Under the pieces are notes generated by a model. It did no database searches. It saw only the letters and a list, made by a program, of their open reading frames with translations, and was not told where the DNA came from. Made by a program: the position numbers and the translations under genes. Of a stretch of DNA of 64,000 nt, positions 1-9,201 are shown piece by piece (position 1 is the first letter of the stretch; each line of letters starts with the position of its first letter). The DNA is taken from assembly GCF_001563265.1 (NCBI RefSeq), contig NZ_CP005083.1:1677001-1741000 (forward strand), given 5' to 3'. The stretch is from Sphingobium sp. TKS. Lineage in GTDB: Bacteria > Pseudomonadota > Alphaproteobacteria > Sphingomonadales > Sphingomonadaceae.

Positions 1-183
1 CGCGAGCGGCGCTTCGGCCAGTGGGATCATGTGCGCCAATATGGTTTGGACTTTGCGGACCGCATCCGCGCGGCCGGCTTTGAACTGGAAGAGATCGACG
101 CGAGCGGGATCGATGCCGATACGCGGCATTATTATGCGCTGGACGACCGCCTGTTCCGCGCCCGCAAGCCTGTGCGAGCCTGA
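1..183 (+). CDS. SAM-dependent methyltransferase, C-terminal fragment (5' truncated by window)
   Basis: Only the last 60 codons lie in the window, open from base 1 to a TGA at 181-183. The visible pattern HVRQYG followed by DF, RIRAAGF and a C-terminal YYALDDRLFRARK is typical of the end of class I SAM-dependent methyltransferases that sit in polysaccharide or glycosyltransferase clusters. The SAM-binding part lies upstream of the window, so the substrate cannot be judged. It is followed after 5 bases by the flippase-like gene and probably belongs to the same operon. The family call is an inference from the tail alone. Confidence 0.6.
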   Translation, partial: RERRFGQWDHVRQYGLDFADRIRAAGFELEEIDASGIDADTRHYYALDDRLFRARKPVRA

Positions 184-188
184 TCCCG

Positions 189-1508
189 GTGAGCGAACCG
201 CTCGGCAGGGCGCTCGCCCGGATGGAGGCTTCGGCCCGCATCCTTGCCCTTGTCAAGCTCGCAAATGTCGGGCTGACGCTGATCTGGGGCTTTGCCGTCA
301 CCTATGTGTTTGTGCGCGCCCTCCCGCTGCGCGAGTTCCAGTCCTTCCTGCTGCTGGTGGCGTTCGGCAATTTCACCATTTCCGCTGAGTTCGGCCTGAC
401 CAGCATCATCTATGCGCGGCTGCGGCGGCATTGGCTTGGGCTGGGACAGGATGATGCAGGCGGCTTCCGGCTGGAAGAAATGGGGGTGCTGTTCCTGTTC
501 CTTGGCCTGCTGATCGTCGGCGGCTTTGCGATCCTGTCGGTCGCGCTCGCTCTGGGTGGGCTGCATAGCGGCATGCCGCTGCTGTTCCTGCTGTTCTTCC
601 TCTCCGCCTGTCTCAACCTGCCCGCGCTGCTGGCCAAAAGGGCGTTGGCGGCGGTGGACGGCAATTTCCTTTGGGAAGCGCTCGACTGCCTGCGCCGGGT
701 GATGACGATCGCGCTGCTGCTGTTCATCCTGCAAGGGCTGGACCCGCGCCTGTCGGTGGCCTTGCAGCTTTGCGTGAGCATCGCAGTGATCGGCTATGCC
801 ATAGCACTGGTGCATGGGCGCCTGGGTATGGAGGTCCGGCACTGGCTGTCCTTCCGCGTCGGTGGAGGCCATGTCCGCGCCAATTATCTGCGTGACATCG
901 GGGCTTCGGCGGCGTTCACCATTTCCGAAATCCTGGCCTATAACGCGCCATATTTTACGATCGCCGCCGCCACTCATGATGCGCGGCCGATGCTGATCTT
1001 CGACTTTTTCTTCAAGATGTCGCGCTCGCTTTCAATGCTCGTCCGGGCGACCGTGGAGGCGGCCTTGCCCCGGATCACGCGGGCCTTTCACGCGGGCGAC
1101 AGGGCGCGGTTGCGCCAGTTGGTGGGGCGGGCGCTGGGCGTTGCCCTGTTCTTTGCGCTCGGCGCTTCGGGCGCCTTACTTCTGTTTGGGGAGTGGCTGT
1201 TCGCCAAGCTGTTCGATGGCCGCGCAGTGATCGACCGCATCGATCTGTTGCTGATCGGCGGTGCGTTGCTGGCGCTCGCGGTGATCTGCGTGTCGGTCTA
1301 TGTGCAGGGCGCTTTGGGCCGGTTTACCCTGTTGCTGGGGCGGTCGCTGCCTTTTCTCGCCGGTTCGTTGCTCAGTGTGCCGCCGGCAAGGATTTTCGCG
1401 CCGGAGCGGTTCGATCTGCTGTTCCTGATCCTCTATACGCTGACCCTGTTCGTGACGGCCGCCATTCATGGCGCTTCCCTCCGCCAATTGGTGGGCAGGC
1501 GCGGATGA
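189..1508 (+). CDS. Polysaccharide/lipid-linked oligosaccharide flippase-like membrane protein
   Basis: The 439-residue product is strongly hydrophobic with about a dozen predicted membrane segments, for example around residues 20-45, 98-120, 125-150 and 165-205, and again from about 315 to the end. Length, spacing and the N-terminal pattern (helix, then a short RALPLREFQ loop) resemble Wzx/MATE-like polysaccharide exporters, which move lipid-linked glycans across the inner membrane. It starts with GTG at 189. Its stop overlaps the next start (ATGA at 1505-1508), and it lies between a methyltransferase and a glycosyltransferase, which supports a role in surface glycan export. The particular glycan is unknown. 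Confidence 0.65.
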   Translation: MSEPLGRALARMEASARILALVKLANVGLTLIWGFAVTYVFVRALPLREFQSFLLLVAFGNFTISAEFGLTSIIYARLRRHWLGLGQDDAGGFRLEEMGVLFLFLGLLIVGGFAILSVALALGGLHSGMPLLFLLFFLSACLNLPALLAKRALAAVDGNFLWEALDCLRRVMTIALLLFILQGLDPRLSVALQLCVSIAVIGYAIALVHGRLGMEVRHWLSFRVGGGHVRANYLRDIGASAAFTISEILAYNAPYFTIAAATHDARPMLIFDFFFKMSRSLSMLVRATVEAALPRITRAFHAGDRARLRQLVGRALGVALFFALGASGALLLFGEWLFAKLFDGRAVIDRIDLLLIGGALLALAVICVSVYVQGALGRFTLLLGRSLPFLAGSLLSVPPARIFAPERFDLLFLILYTLTLFVTAAIHGASLRQLVGRRG

Positions 1509-2671
1509 ACGTCGCCCTGAAAGTTGCGATGTGCGATCCATCGCTGTTTACCGGGCGCTATGACGACAGCCTCTGCGCGGCGATGGCGGCGGAGGGGATG
1601 GACGTGACCCTGCTTGGCCGCCCCAAGCGCGTGACCGATGCGATCGTGCCGCAGGGCTATCGCTATGATGCGCGCTTCTTCCGCCGGAGCGAAGCGCTGC
1701 GCGGGCGGATCGGGGAAGGGCGGGCCTTCCGTCTGCTGAAGGCGGCTGAATATGGGCTGAGTTGTGCCCTGGGCGATCTCGGCATTCTGGGCGATGCCGA
1801 TGTCGCGCATATGCAATGGCTTCCGCTGGCGCCTGCCGACCGGGTCATGCTGAAGCGGTTGAAGGACAGGACGGCGCTGGTCCATACGGTCCATAATGCC
1901 GATGCCTATCATGCCGATGCTGGGGTGCAGGGTAGGGGCTATCGCGACTTGCTCGATATGTTCGACGCGCTGATCGTTCATGGCGAGACGACCCGCTTGG
2001 CGCTGGAGCGGCAGGGCGTCGATCCCGGGCGCATCCATGTGACGCCGCATCCGCCGATGCGGCTGGCCCCTGCCGGGCCGGATGATCTGACGCAGGTGCC
2101 TGACGCATCCCTGCCGCGCCTGCTCTTTTTCGGTACGATCCGGCCCTATAAGGGCGTCGATCTGCTGGTGGATGCCTGCCTGTCGCTCTGGCGGGCAGGG
2201 CATCGCTTCGAACTGGTGCTGGCGGGCAAGCCGTTCATGGACATCGCGCCGCTGCTCGATAGCGTGCATACAGCGGGCTTTAGCGAGCGGCTGATCACCG
2301 ACCTCGGCTTCCTGACCGAACAACGGCTCGACGCGCATATGGCGAAAGCGGATGTCTTGGTCTTCCCCTATCGGCATATCGACAGCAGCGGCGCTTTCCT
2401 GTCGGCGCTGCACCATGGCAAAGCGATGGTGACGTCCGACGCGGGCATGTTCGCGAGCTTGCCCGATGAGGTTGCCGTCAGGGCGTCCGCAGGAAATGCG
2501 CCGGCGCTTGCGCAAGCCCTCTTGCCCCTCGTAGAAAGCGCGGCCATCAGGCAGGCTTTGGGAGCGCACGCGCGTACCTATGGAGATTCAATGGGCAATT
2601 GGAAGGACATGGCGCTGGCCACCATCGCGATTTACCGCAGTGTGACCCGCGCCAAGGTGACCAGAAGATGA
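1505..2671 (+). CDS. Glycosyltransferase family 4 (group 1) protein
   Basis: A 388-residue protein with a GT-B layout. The N-terminal half carries HTVHNADAYHAD near residue 125. The C-terminal Rossmann half begins LLFFGTIRPYKGVDLLVDA near 205, a standard donor-binding region of GT4 enzymes, and continues to LVFPYRHIDSSGAFLSAL, where the usual E-x7-E acidic position is not obvious. It should transfer a sugar from a nucleotide donor to a lipid-linked glycan at the cytoplasmic membrane face. The ATG at 1505 overlaps the upstream stop (ATGA). The open frame extends upstream, but only inside the flippase gene. Donor and acceptor cannot be read from sequence. Confidence 0.8.
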   Translation: MNVALKVAMCDPSLFTGRYDDSLCAAMAAEGMDVTLLGRPKRVTDAIVPQGYRYDARFFRRSEALRGRIGEGRAFRLLKAAEYGLSCALGDLGILGDADVAHMQWLPLAPADRVMLKRLKDRTALVHTVHNADAYHADAGVQGRGYRDLLDMFDALIVHGETTRLALERQGVDPGRIHVTPHPPMRLAPAGPDDLTQVPDASLPRLLFFGTIRPYKGVDLLVDACLSLWRAGHRFELVLAGKPFMDIAPLLDSVHTAGFSERLITDLGFLTEQRLDAHMAKADVLVFPYRHIDSSGAFLSALHHGKAMVTSDAGMFASLPDEVAVRASAGNAPALAQALLPLVESAAIRQALGAHARTYGDSMGNWKDMALATIAIYRSVTRAKVTRR

Positions 2672-3420
2672 GCCGCTATGTTCGTGAACTGCGCGACCGG
2701 GCGCTGGCTGTGCGTCTGGCTCTGGCGGGCCGTGTCCATCAATATCCCGAAATTCAGGCGCTGCGGCGGTTTCTGAGCACCTTCATGGTGGACTGCGTAT
2801 TCGACGTCGGGGCCAATCGCGGGCAATATGCGACGATGCTGCGCAAGGATGCGGGGTTCCGGGGCATGATCCTCTCTTTCGAACCCAATCCGGAGATTTT
2901 CGCGGAACTGGAACGAAGCGCCGCGTCAGACGGCAAGTGGCATGCGTTCAACATGGCGCTGTCCGATTTCGACGGCACGGCCAGCTTCAACATCATGGCC
3001 GCCGACCAGTTCAGTTCCTTGAAGAAACCGTCGGGGCAGCAGGACGCGATCTTTGCCGAACGCAACAAGGTGACGCGCACGGTCGACATGCAGTGCCGCC
3101 GCCTTGAAAGCGTGCTGCCGGAACTGAAAAGCGCCCATGGCTTTGCCCGGCCCTTTTTGAAGATGGATACGCAGGGGCATGACCTCTCCGTCTGTGAAGG
3201 CGCAGGCGGTGTATTGAGCGAAATGGCTGGCGTTCAAACCGAACTCGGCGTCCGGCCGATTTATGAGGACGGCACCGGCTATCGGGACATGATCGACTGG
3301 CTGGCGAGCCGCGCTTTCGCGCCTTCGGCCTTCTTCGCCAACAACAAGGGCCATTTCCCGCTGCTGGTCGAGATGGATGGCATTTTCGTCAATCAGGCGT
3401 TGTTGCCACAGGAACGTTGA
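2668..3420 (+). CDS. FkbM family methyltransferase
   Basis: A 250-residue SAM-dependent methyltransferase of the FkbM family. The SAM-binding signature CVFDVGANRGQYA is near residue 45, followed by ILSFEPNPEIFAEL (ribose-binding acidic residue), then FLKMDTQGHDLSVCEGA, a hallmark of this family. The ATG at 2668 overlaps the previous stop (ATGA); an upstream in-frame ATG lies inside the glycosyltransferase gene and is less likely. In glycan clusters these enzymes usually O-methylate sugars, which would fit here, but the substrate is inferred only from context. The next gene again overlaps by four bases. Confidence 0.85.
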   Translation: MSRYVRELRDRALAVRLALAGRVHQYPEIQALRRFLSTFMVDCVFDVGANRGQYATMLRKDAGFRGMILSFEPNPEIFAELERSAASDGKWHAFNMALSDFDGTASFNIMAADQFSSLKKPSGQQDAIFAERNKVTRTVDMQCRRLESVLPELKSAHGFARPFLKMDTQGHDLSVCEGAGGVLSEMAGVQTELGVRPIYEDGTGYRDMIDWLASRAFAPSAFFANNKGHFPLLVEMDGIFVNQALLPQER

Positions 3421-5159
3421 TGTTCGATCGGTCGCGTCCCATCAGTGCCACCCGCCTGTTCATCGCGGGCGCGATTGGGCTGACGCTCTGGCTGGGCGCG
3501 GCTTTTCTTTGGCATGTGACCTATCGGCAGGGCATCAGCCTGGCCGTCATCCTGTTCCTCGATCAGGATTTTCCGGCACTGTTCGGCGGGCTGCTGTTGC
3601 TGACGCTGGCCGCGCCCTTTGCGGAAGGGCTGGGCTGGCGTCTGCCGCTGCCGCGTGCGCGGGTGATGGTGCCGTTGGTCGCGCTGTTTGGCCTTGTCGC
3701 CTGGGCGGGGCATTATTGGCTGTTCCAGGACTATTCCATCTCCCGCGATGAGGAGGTGGCACGTTTTGCCGCCGCCTATATGCGGGAGGGTTTTCTGGCG
3801 CGGCCGATCCCGATGGAGTGGGAAGCCTATCGCCGGGCGATCATGCCCGAATTCTTCTCGCCCTTCGGCGCGGCGGATTATTGGACGGCGGCCTATCTGC
3901 CGGTGAACAGCGCGATCCAGGCGCTGTTCTGGCAGTTGGGCGATCCCAATCTGGCGGGACCGGCGCTGCTGATGGCGGGGTTGTTCGCATTGTGGCGAGT
4001 GGCGCTGCATCTCTTCCCCGACCGGCCCGATGCGGTGTGGGTGACTATGCTGCTGGCGCTATCATCGGCGCAGCTTTGGGTCACGGCGATGACGCCCTAT
4101 GCCATGACCGGGCATTTCGCGCTCAACATGGTCTGGCTGGCGCTGGTGCTGCGCGGAGGGCTGGTCGGGCATCTGAGCGCGGGCGTGGTCGCGCTGGCGG
4201 CGGCGGGGCTGCATCAGTGGCATTTTCCGCCGATCTTCATCGCGCCCTTCATCCTCTGGATGCTGCTTGGACGCCGGTGGAAGGTCGCGATTTTCCATAT
4301 CCTCGTGCTGGCGGCGATCGTCATCGTCTGGGCCAAGCTCTGGCCGGCTTTCCTGAGCCATGTGCTGGGCCAGCCGACCGATGTGCGGCCCTCGGCAGGA
4401 GTGGCGGATAAGGTGGGGAGCCTGTTCGAGCGGCTGGGCGACCGCTGGCAGCCTCTGGTAAATCTCAGCCGCTTTGCCGCCTGGAACAATATATTGATGG
4501 TGCCGCTGGCCACGCTGGGCGTGTTCGCCATGCGCTGGCGCAAGGCGATCCGGGGGCAGGAGATCGCGCTGCCCTTGGCGCTGGGGTGCTTTGCGGGTTG
4601 CGCCTTGGCCTTGGCGCAGGGCTATGGCTGGGGTTATCGCTATGCCCATGGCTTTATCGGGCCTTTTTGCCTGCTTGCGGGCCTGGGTTGGGCGCGGTTC
4701 AGAACGGGGGCGATCCGGCCGGTCTTTCTGGGGGTGGCGATCACGCTGCTCGGCAGCGCCTATCTCGTCTGGCGGACGCATGGCTTCGTTGCGCCCTATG
4801 CGGCGAGCCATCGGATGATTGATGCGTCGCAGGCGGACGTTGTGCTGGTCGATCCGCGTGGGGGGCTTTACGTCACCGATCTGGTGCGGGGGCGCAATGG
4901 CGTGCCGGGCAAGCCGATGGTGATGAACCTGGGCATGTTGACGCTCGATCAGGTCGACAATCTCTGCAAAAATTATGTGGTGGAGCTGTTCGATCGGGCG
5001 GAATTCCGGCCCCTGGGCGTGCCCCTGGCGCGCTGGAATCTGGGGCGGATGGACGCCCTGCGCGCACATATGAAGGAAGAGGGCTGCGACAAGCCGGTCC
5101 AGCCGCCCTTGCCGGAGACGGAGGAAGAGGCGTTCAACGCGGCGGGCGATGTGTTGTAA
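3420..5159 (+). CDS. Large polytopic membrane protein, possible GT-C type glycosyltransferase
   Basis: A 579-residue protein with about 10-12 hydrophobic segments, starting with a helix near residues 12-32. A conserved-looking acidic patch, DYSISRDEEVARFAAAY, follows the third helix near residue 105. That is where GT-C enzymes (ArnT/PMT-like) hold catalytic acidic residues in their first periplasmic loop, and the soluble C-terminal region after about 480 is also consistent. The ATG at 3420 overlaps the FkbM stop; a TTG immediately before it is not needed. As last gene of the glycan cluster it may transfer sugar from a polyprenyl-linked donor. No exact family was recognised. Confidence 0.5.
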   Translation: MFDRSRPISATRLFIAGAIGLTLWLGAAFLWHVTYRQGISLAVILFLDQDFPALFGGLLLLTLAAPFAEGLGWRLPLPRARVMVPLVALFGLVAWAGHYWLFQDYSISRDEEVARFAAAYMREGFLARPIPMEWEAYRRAIMPEFFSPFGAADYWTAAYLPVNSAIQALFWQLGDPNLAGPALLMAGLFALWRVALHLFPDRPDAVWVTMLLALSSAQLWVTAMTPYAMTGHFALNMVWLALVLRGGLVGHLSAGVVALAAAGLHQWHFPPIFIAPFILWMLLGRRWKVAIFHILVLAAIVIVWAKLWPAFLSHVLGQPTDVRPSAGVADKVGSLFERLGDRWQPLVNLSRFAAWNNILMVPLATLGVFAMRWRKAIRGQEIALPLALGCFAGCALALAQGYGWGYRYAHGFIGPFCLLAGLGWARFRTGAIRPVFLGVAITLLGSAYLVWRTHGFVAPYAASHRMIDASQADVVLVDPRGGLYVTDLVRGRNGVPGKPMVMNLGMLTLDQVDNLCKNYVVELFDRAEFRPLGVPLARWNLGRMDALRAHMKEEGCDKPVQPPLPETEEEAFNAAGDVL

Positions 5160-5165
5160 GGGGCG

Positions 5166-6869
5166 TTATTGCCCCTTCACATAGACTCGCTTGCCGCCGA
5201 TCCATGTTTCCAGCACCTGCGTCGCGCGAATCTCGTTGGCGCTGGCGGCGGAAATATCCCGGTCGATCAGGAGGAAATCCGCTCGCTGGCCGGGAATCAA
5301 GCTGCCAAAGCGCTTTTCCGCAAAGCCCGCATAGGCCGCCTGTCGCGTGAACCCGTCCAGCGCCACTTGGAAGTCTATGCGCTGCTCGGGCATCCAGCCG
5401 CCGGCCGGTTGCCCCGATGCATCCTCGCGAGTCATGGCGGCGGCGATGCCGGGGAAGGGATTGGGGCTTTCCACCGGCACGTCCGATCCGAAGGCGAGGG
5501 GGACGCGATTGTCCAGCATCGCCTTCCACGCATAGGCGCCCTTCAACCGGGCCTCGCCCAGCCGCGCCGTCGCCATGCGCCAGTCGGAGGTCTGATGCAC
5601 CGGCTGCATCGAAGCGACGATGCCAAATTGCCCGAAGCGCGGCAGCTCGGCCGGATCGACGATCTGGGCATGTTCGATGCGCCAGCGCCGGTCGCCCTTA
5701 TAGGTTTCGCTCAGTTCCTGAACGGCATCCAGCACTTCGCTATTGGCCGCATCGCCAATGGCGTGAACCGCGATCTGGAAATTGTCCATCGCCGCCCGGC
5801 TCATGATATTGCGGAGCTGCGTCGAGGGGATCATCGGTAGCCCGCGCTGCCCCGGCGCATCGGCATAGTCGGCCTTCAGCCACGCCCCGCGCGACCCCAG
5901 CGCGCCATCCAGGATCAGCTTGATCCCGCCCATGCGCAGATGGTCGTCATAGAGCCACGGCGTCGGCTCCGGCCCGGCGATCAGCACCATGTTTTCGAGG
6001 CCAAGGGCATAGGAGATGATCCGAACCCGCAGCGCCCCGCGATCGGCGGACCGCCGGAAAGCCTGCCAGTCCTCGATGCTGGTGCCCATGTCGGCAATGC
6101 CGGTGATGCCCTGTTTGAGCAGCGCCTGCTGCGCCTTCTCCAGCGCGATGTCGCGGTCCTTGGCTGCGGGCGGCGGGACGACCCGCGTCACCAGTTCCAT
6201 CGCCTTGTCCACGAACACGCCCGCAGGCCTGCCGCCCGCCATTTCGATCCGCCCGCCCGCAGGCGCCTTGGTCGCGGCGGTGATGGCAGCCGCCTTGATC
6301 GCCTGCGAATTGGCCCAGCCCGCATGACCGTCGATCCGTTCCAGCCAGACAGGCACGTCGCTCACCGCCGCGTCCAGTTCGGCAGCGGTGGGGAATCGGC
6401 CCAGGCCCCAGATTTCCTGGTTCCAGCCCGTCCCGATGATCCACTTTCGTCCCGTATTGGCGGCGGCATAAGCCCTGATCTTCGCCTGCGCCTCCGCCAG
6501 TGATTTCGTGTCCGACAGATCGAGGGTGATCAGCGACAGGCCATAGCCCATGACATGCCCATGAGCGTCGATCAGGCCGGGAATCAGCGTCTTGCCGCCC
6601 GCGTCCAGTTTGAAGTCGGGACGTTTGGGCTGTGGAGGCTCCGGTTCATTTTTCTTGCGTTTTTTGGGACGGGCGTATTCCGGTTCCTGATAGCGGTCGG
6701 ACAGCAGCTTCTCGACCTTGCCTTCATCGTCGATGGTCAGCGCCTTGAAGCGCACCAGCCGCCCATTGGCGTCCAGCGCGATCCCGTTCACATTGTCGAT
6801 CACGCCCGAAGCCAAAGCCGCGCCGGGTAAGGCAAGTGCAGCCGCTGCTGCCAGCAGAGCAGCCTTCAT
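5166..6869 (-). CDS. Secreted amidohydrolase (YtcJ-like, amidohydrolase family 3)
   Basis: A 567-residue metal-dependent hydrolase. A clear signal peptide (hydrophobic residues 3-20, AxA-like cleavage near 20) sends it to the periplasm. The metal-binding DAHGHVMGYG is at 101-110, WLERIDGHAGWAN follows, and the late part holds AFGSDVPVESPNP, the usual final metal-ligand Asp region. Residues about 51-90 hold an unusual basic, proline-rich insertion (RPKKRKKNEPEPPQPKRP) in the N-terminal beta-sandwich. The ATG at 6869 overlaps the upstream gene's stop by four bases. These enzymes hydrolyse amide or cyclic amide bonds; the substrate is unknown. Confidence 0.8.
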   Translation of the reverse strand: MKAALLAAAAALALPGAALASGVIDNVNGIALDANGRLVRFKALTIDDEGKVEKLLSDRYQEPEYARPKKRKKNEPEPPQPKRPDFKLDAGGKTLIPGLIDAHGHVMGYGLSLITLDLSDTKSLAEAQAKIRAYAAANTGRKWIIGTGWNQEIWGLGRFPTAAELDAAVSDVPVWLERIDGHAGWANSQAIKAAAITAATKAPAGGRIEMAGGRPAGVFVDKAMELVTRVVPPPAAKDRDIALEKAQQALLKQGITGIADMGTSIEDWQAFRRSADRGALRVRIISYALGLENMVLIAGPEPTPWLYDDHLRMGGIKLILDGALGSRGAWLKADYADAPGQRGLPMIPSTQLRNIMSRAAMDNFQIAVHAIGDAANSEVLDAVQELSETYKGDRRWRIEHAQIVDPAELPRFGQFGIVASMQPVHQTSDWRMATARLGEARLKGAYAWKAMLDNRVPLAFGSDVPVESPNPFPGIAAAMTREDASGQPAGGWMPEQRIDFQVALDGFTRQAAYAGFAEKRFGSLIPGQRADFLLIDRDISAASANEIRATQVLETWIGGKRVYVKGQ

Positions 6870-7735
6870 GCCCGCGTGATCCGCCGCACGATAGCGCTGG
6901 TATCCTGCCGATGGCCGCCCATCGCCTGCACATCGGCGTAGAATTGATCGATCAGCGCCGTCACCGGCAAGGTCGCGCCATTGGCCCGCGCTTCTTCCAG
7001 AGCCAGTCCCAGATCCTTGCGCATCCAGTCGACCGCGAAACCGAAATCGAAGCTGTCCGCCGCCATCGTCTTCCAATAATTATCCATCTGCCAGCTTTGC
7101 GCCGCGCCGCCGGAGATCGCATCGAATACCTTGTCCAGATCCAGTTCCGCGGCCTGCGCAAAGCGCAAAGCTTCAGCGAGGCTCTGCACCACGCCCGCGA
7201 TGCAGATCTGGTTCACCATCTTGGCGGTCTGGCCCGCGCCCGCGCGCCCGACATGGACGATGCGCGGTGCATAGGCCTGCATCACGATCTTCGCCGCCGC
7301 GACTGCGGGTTCGCTGCCGCCGCACATCACCGCAAGCCGGCCTTTTTCCGCACCAGCCTGACCGCCTGTCACCGGCGCGTCGACGCAATGCAGCCCCCGG
7401 CTTTCGCCCTCCACGAACAATTGCCGCGCGATCCGCGCCGAAACCGTCGTATGGTCGATGAACAGGCCTCCGGGCTTCATCGAGCGAAAAGCGCCGTCGC
7501 GGCCCAACGTGATCTGACTGAGATCATCGTCGGTGCCGACGCAACTGATGACGATCTCCGCATCCTCCGCCGCCTTGGCCGGGTTGATCGCGACTTCGCC
7601 GCCATAGGCCTCCGCCCAGCGCTTCGCCTTGCCGATGGAGCGGTTGTAGACGGTAAGCTGATGCCCTGCTTTCGCCAGATGCCCCGCAATCGGGCCGCCC
7701 ATGACGCCCAGGCCGATAAACGCGATTTTAGCCAT
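6866..7735 (-). CDS. NAD(P)-dependent 3-hydroxyisobutyrate/tartronate-semialdehyde dehydrogenase family
   Basis: A 289-residue beta-hydroxyacid dehydrogenase. It opens with the Rossmann motif IAFIGLGVMGGPIAGHLAKAG, has the substrate-binding DAPVTGGQAGAEKG near residue 120, and the catalytic-lysine region GQTAKMVNQ near 170. The family oxidises short beta-hydroxy acids such as 3-hydroxyisobutyrate (valine breakdown) or reduces tartronate semialdehyde. No other genes for either pathway are adjacent, so the exact substrate is open. It is translationally coupled (ATGA) to the downstream amidohydrolase, and faces ilvA divergently across about 97 bases that must hold both promoters. Confidence 0.85.
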   Translation of the reverse strand: MAKIAFIGLGVMGGPIAGHLAKAGHQLTVYNRSIGKAKRWAEAYGGEVAINPAKAAEDAEIVISCVGTDDDLSQITLGRDGAFRSMKPGGLFIDHTTVSARIARQLFVEGESRGLHCVDAPVTGGQAGAEKGRLAVMCGGSEPAVAAAKIVMQAYAPRIVHVGRAGAGQTAKMVNQICIAGVVQSLAEALRFAQAAELDLDKVFDAISGGAAQSWQMDNYWKTMAADSFDFGFAVDWMRKDLGLALEEARANGATLPVTALIDQFYADVQAMGGHRQDTSAIVRRITRA

Positions 7736-7832
7736 ATGCCTCGATCAGTTAGATGCGCGCGCCAATGCCATAGGCAGAGTTTTCCGTCAGTGCCAGTTCC
7801 TTCCGCCGCAATTTTGAGGTAGGGCGCCGCCC

Positions 7833-9080
7833 ATGAACACGCTGACCAAGATCGAGAGCGCCACGCCGCTACCCATTTCCGTCGATGACATATTGGCGGC
7901 GCGCGTGCGAATTTCGGGCTCGGTCGTGCATACGCCGACGCTGGTCAGTCAGACACTGTCGGCCATGTTCGGTTGCAAAGTGTATCTGAAGTTCGAAAAT
8001 CTTCAGTTCACCGCCGCGTACAAGGAGCGCGGCGCGCTCAATCGCCTGCTTCAACTGGACGAGAAAGCGAAGAAGAAGGGCATCATCGCCGCCTCGGCCG
8101 GCAATCATGCGCAGGGTCTTGCCTATCATGGCAAGCGCCTGGGCGTGCCCGTCACCATCGTCATGCCCACCACCACCCCGACGGTGAAGGTGACGCAGAC
8201 GCAAGGGCATGGCGCCACGGTCGTCCAATATGGCGAGAAATTCGACGATGCCTATGCCCATGCCCGCAAGCTGGAGGTGGAGCAGGGTCTGACCTTCGTC
8301 CATCCCTTTGACGAGCCGGACATCATGGCCGGGCAGGGCACAGTTGCGCTCGAAATGCTGGAGGACGCGCCGGAGATCGACACGCTGATCATCCCGATCG
8401 GCGGAGGCGGCCTGTTTTCGGGCGTGGCGACGGCGGCCAAGGCGATGAAGCCGGATATCAAGATCTATGGCGTGCAGGCGGAACTCTATCCGTCGATGTA
8501 CGACTATATCAAGGGCGCCAACCTGCCTTGCGACGGCGATACGCTGGCGGAGGGCATCGCCGTCAAGCAGCCGGGCGAACTCACCCGCCGTTTCGTCGAG
8601 CGGCTGGCGGACGATGTGCTGCTGGTCAGCGAGCGCCATCTGGAGGAAGCGGTCAGCCTGCTGCTCCAGATCGAAAAGACGGTGGTGGAGGGCGCGGGCG
8701 CCGCAGGCCTTGCCGCGCTGTTGACGCATGGGCAGGAATTTGCCGGGCGCAAGGTCGGCCTGATCCTGACCGGCGGCAATATCGACACGCGCCTGCTGGC
8801 GAATGTGCTGCTGCGCGATCTGGCGCGTTCGGGCCGCCTGGCGCGGTTGCGGATCATCCTGCAGGATCGGCCGGGCGCGCTGTTCCATGTGGCGCGCATC
8901 TTCGACCAGGAAGCGGTCAACATTCTCGAACTGTCGCACCAGCGGATATTTACCAATCTGCCGGCCAAGGGTCTTAGCCTGGACGTCGAATGCGAGACGC
9001 GCGACGGCGCTCATCTGGAGCGCCTGATCGCGGCCTTGCGCGCGGTTGGATATGAGGTTGCGCCGATCGAAGTCGCCTGA
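7833..9080 (+). CDS. ilvA: Threonine ammonia-lyase
   Basis: A 415-residue PLP enzyme that deaminates threonine to 2-oxobutyrate, the entry step to isoleucine. The PLP lysine is K64 in TAAYKERGALN. The glycine-rich phosphate loop is IPIGGGGLFSG near 190. A C-terminal ACT-type regulatory domain (RLRIILQDRPGALFHVARIF to the end, about residues 335-415) makes it the roughly 400-residue single-ACT form rather than the 500-residue two-ACT form of E. coli IlvA. The ACT domain suggests allosteric control by an amino acid. It is monocistronic, with its own upstream region of about 100 bases. Confidence 0.92.
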   Translation: MNTLTKIESATPLPISVDDILAARVRISGSVVHTPTLVSQTLSAMFGCKVYLKFENLQFTAAYKERGALNRLLQLDEKAKKKGIIAASAGNHAQGLAYHGKRLGVPVTIVMPTTTPTVKVTQTQGHGATVVQYGEKFDDAYAHARKLEVEQGLTFVHPFDEPDIMAGQGTVALEMLEDAPEIDTLIIPIGGGGLFSGVATAAKAMKPDIKIYGVQAELYPSMYDYIKGANLPCDGDTLAEGIAVKQPGELTRRFVERLADDVLLVSERHLEEAVSLLLQIEKTVVEGAGAAGLAALLTHGQEFAGRKVGLILTGGNIDTRLLANVLLRDLARSGRLARLRIILQDRPGALFHVARIFDQEAVNILELSHQRIFTNLPAKGLSLDVECETRDGAHLERLIAALRAVGYEVAPIEVA

Positions 9081-9201
9081 TCGACGCGGCCTCTGCCGCT
9101 TAACCAATTTTCGTGGTAAATAATCTTTTCACAGCGGCCCGCGGACGGCATAGTCGTCTCATGAATCAGGGGTCGGGCAACGCTGTGGGGGAGATGCGGT
9201 T

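Noticed and set aside
7869..9107. Minus-strand ORF (412 residues) opposite ilvA
   Set aside because: ilvA has full PLP and ACT motifs; the antisense product has no recognisable domain.
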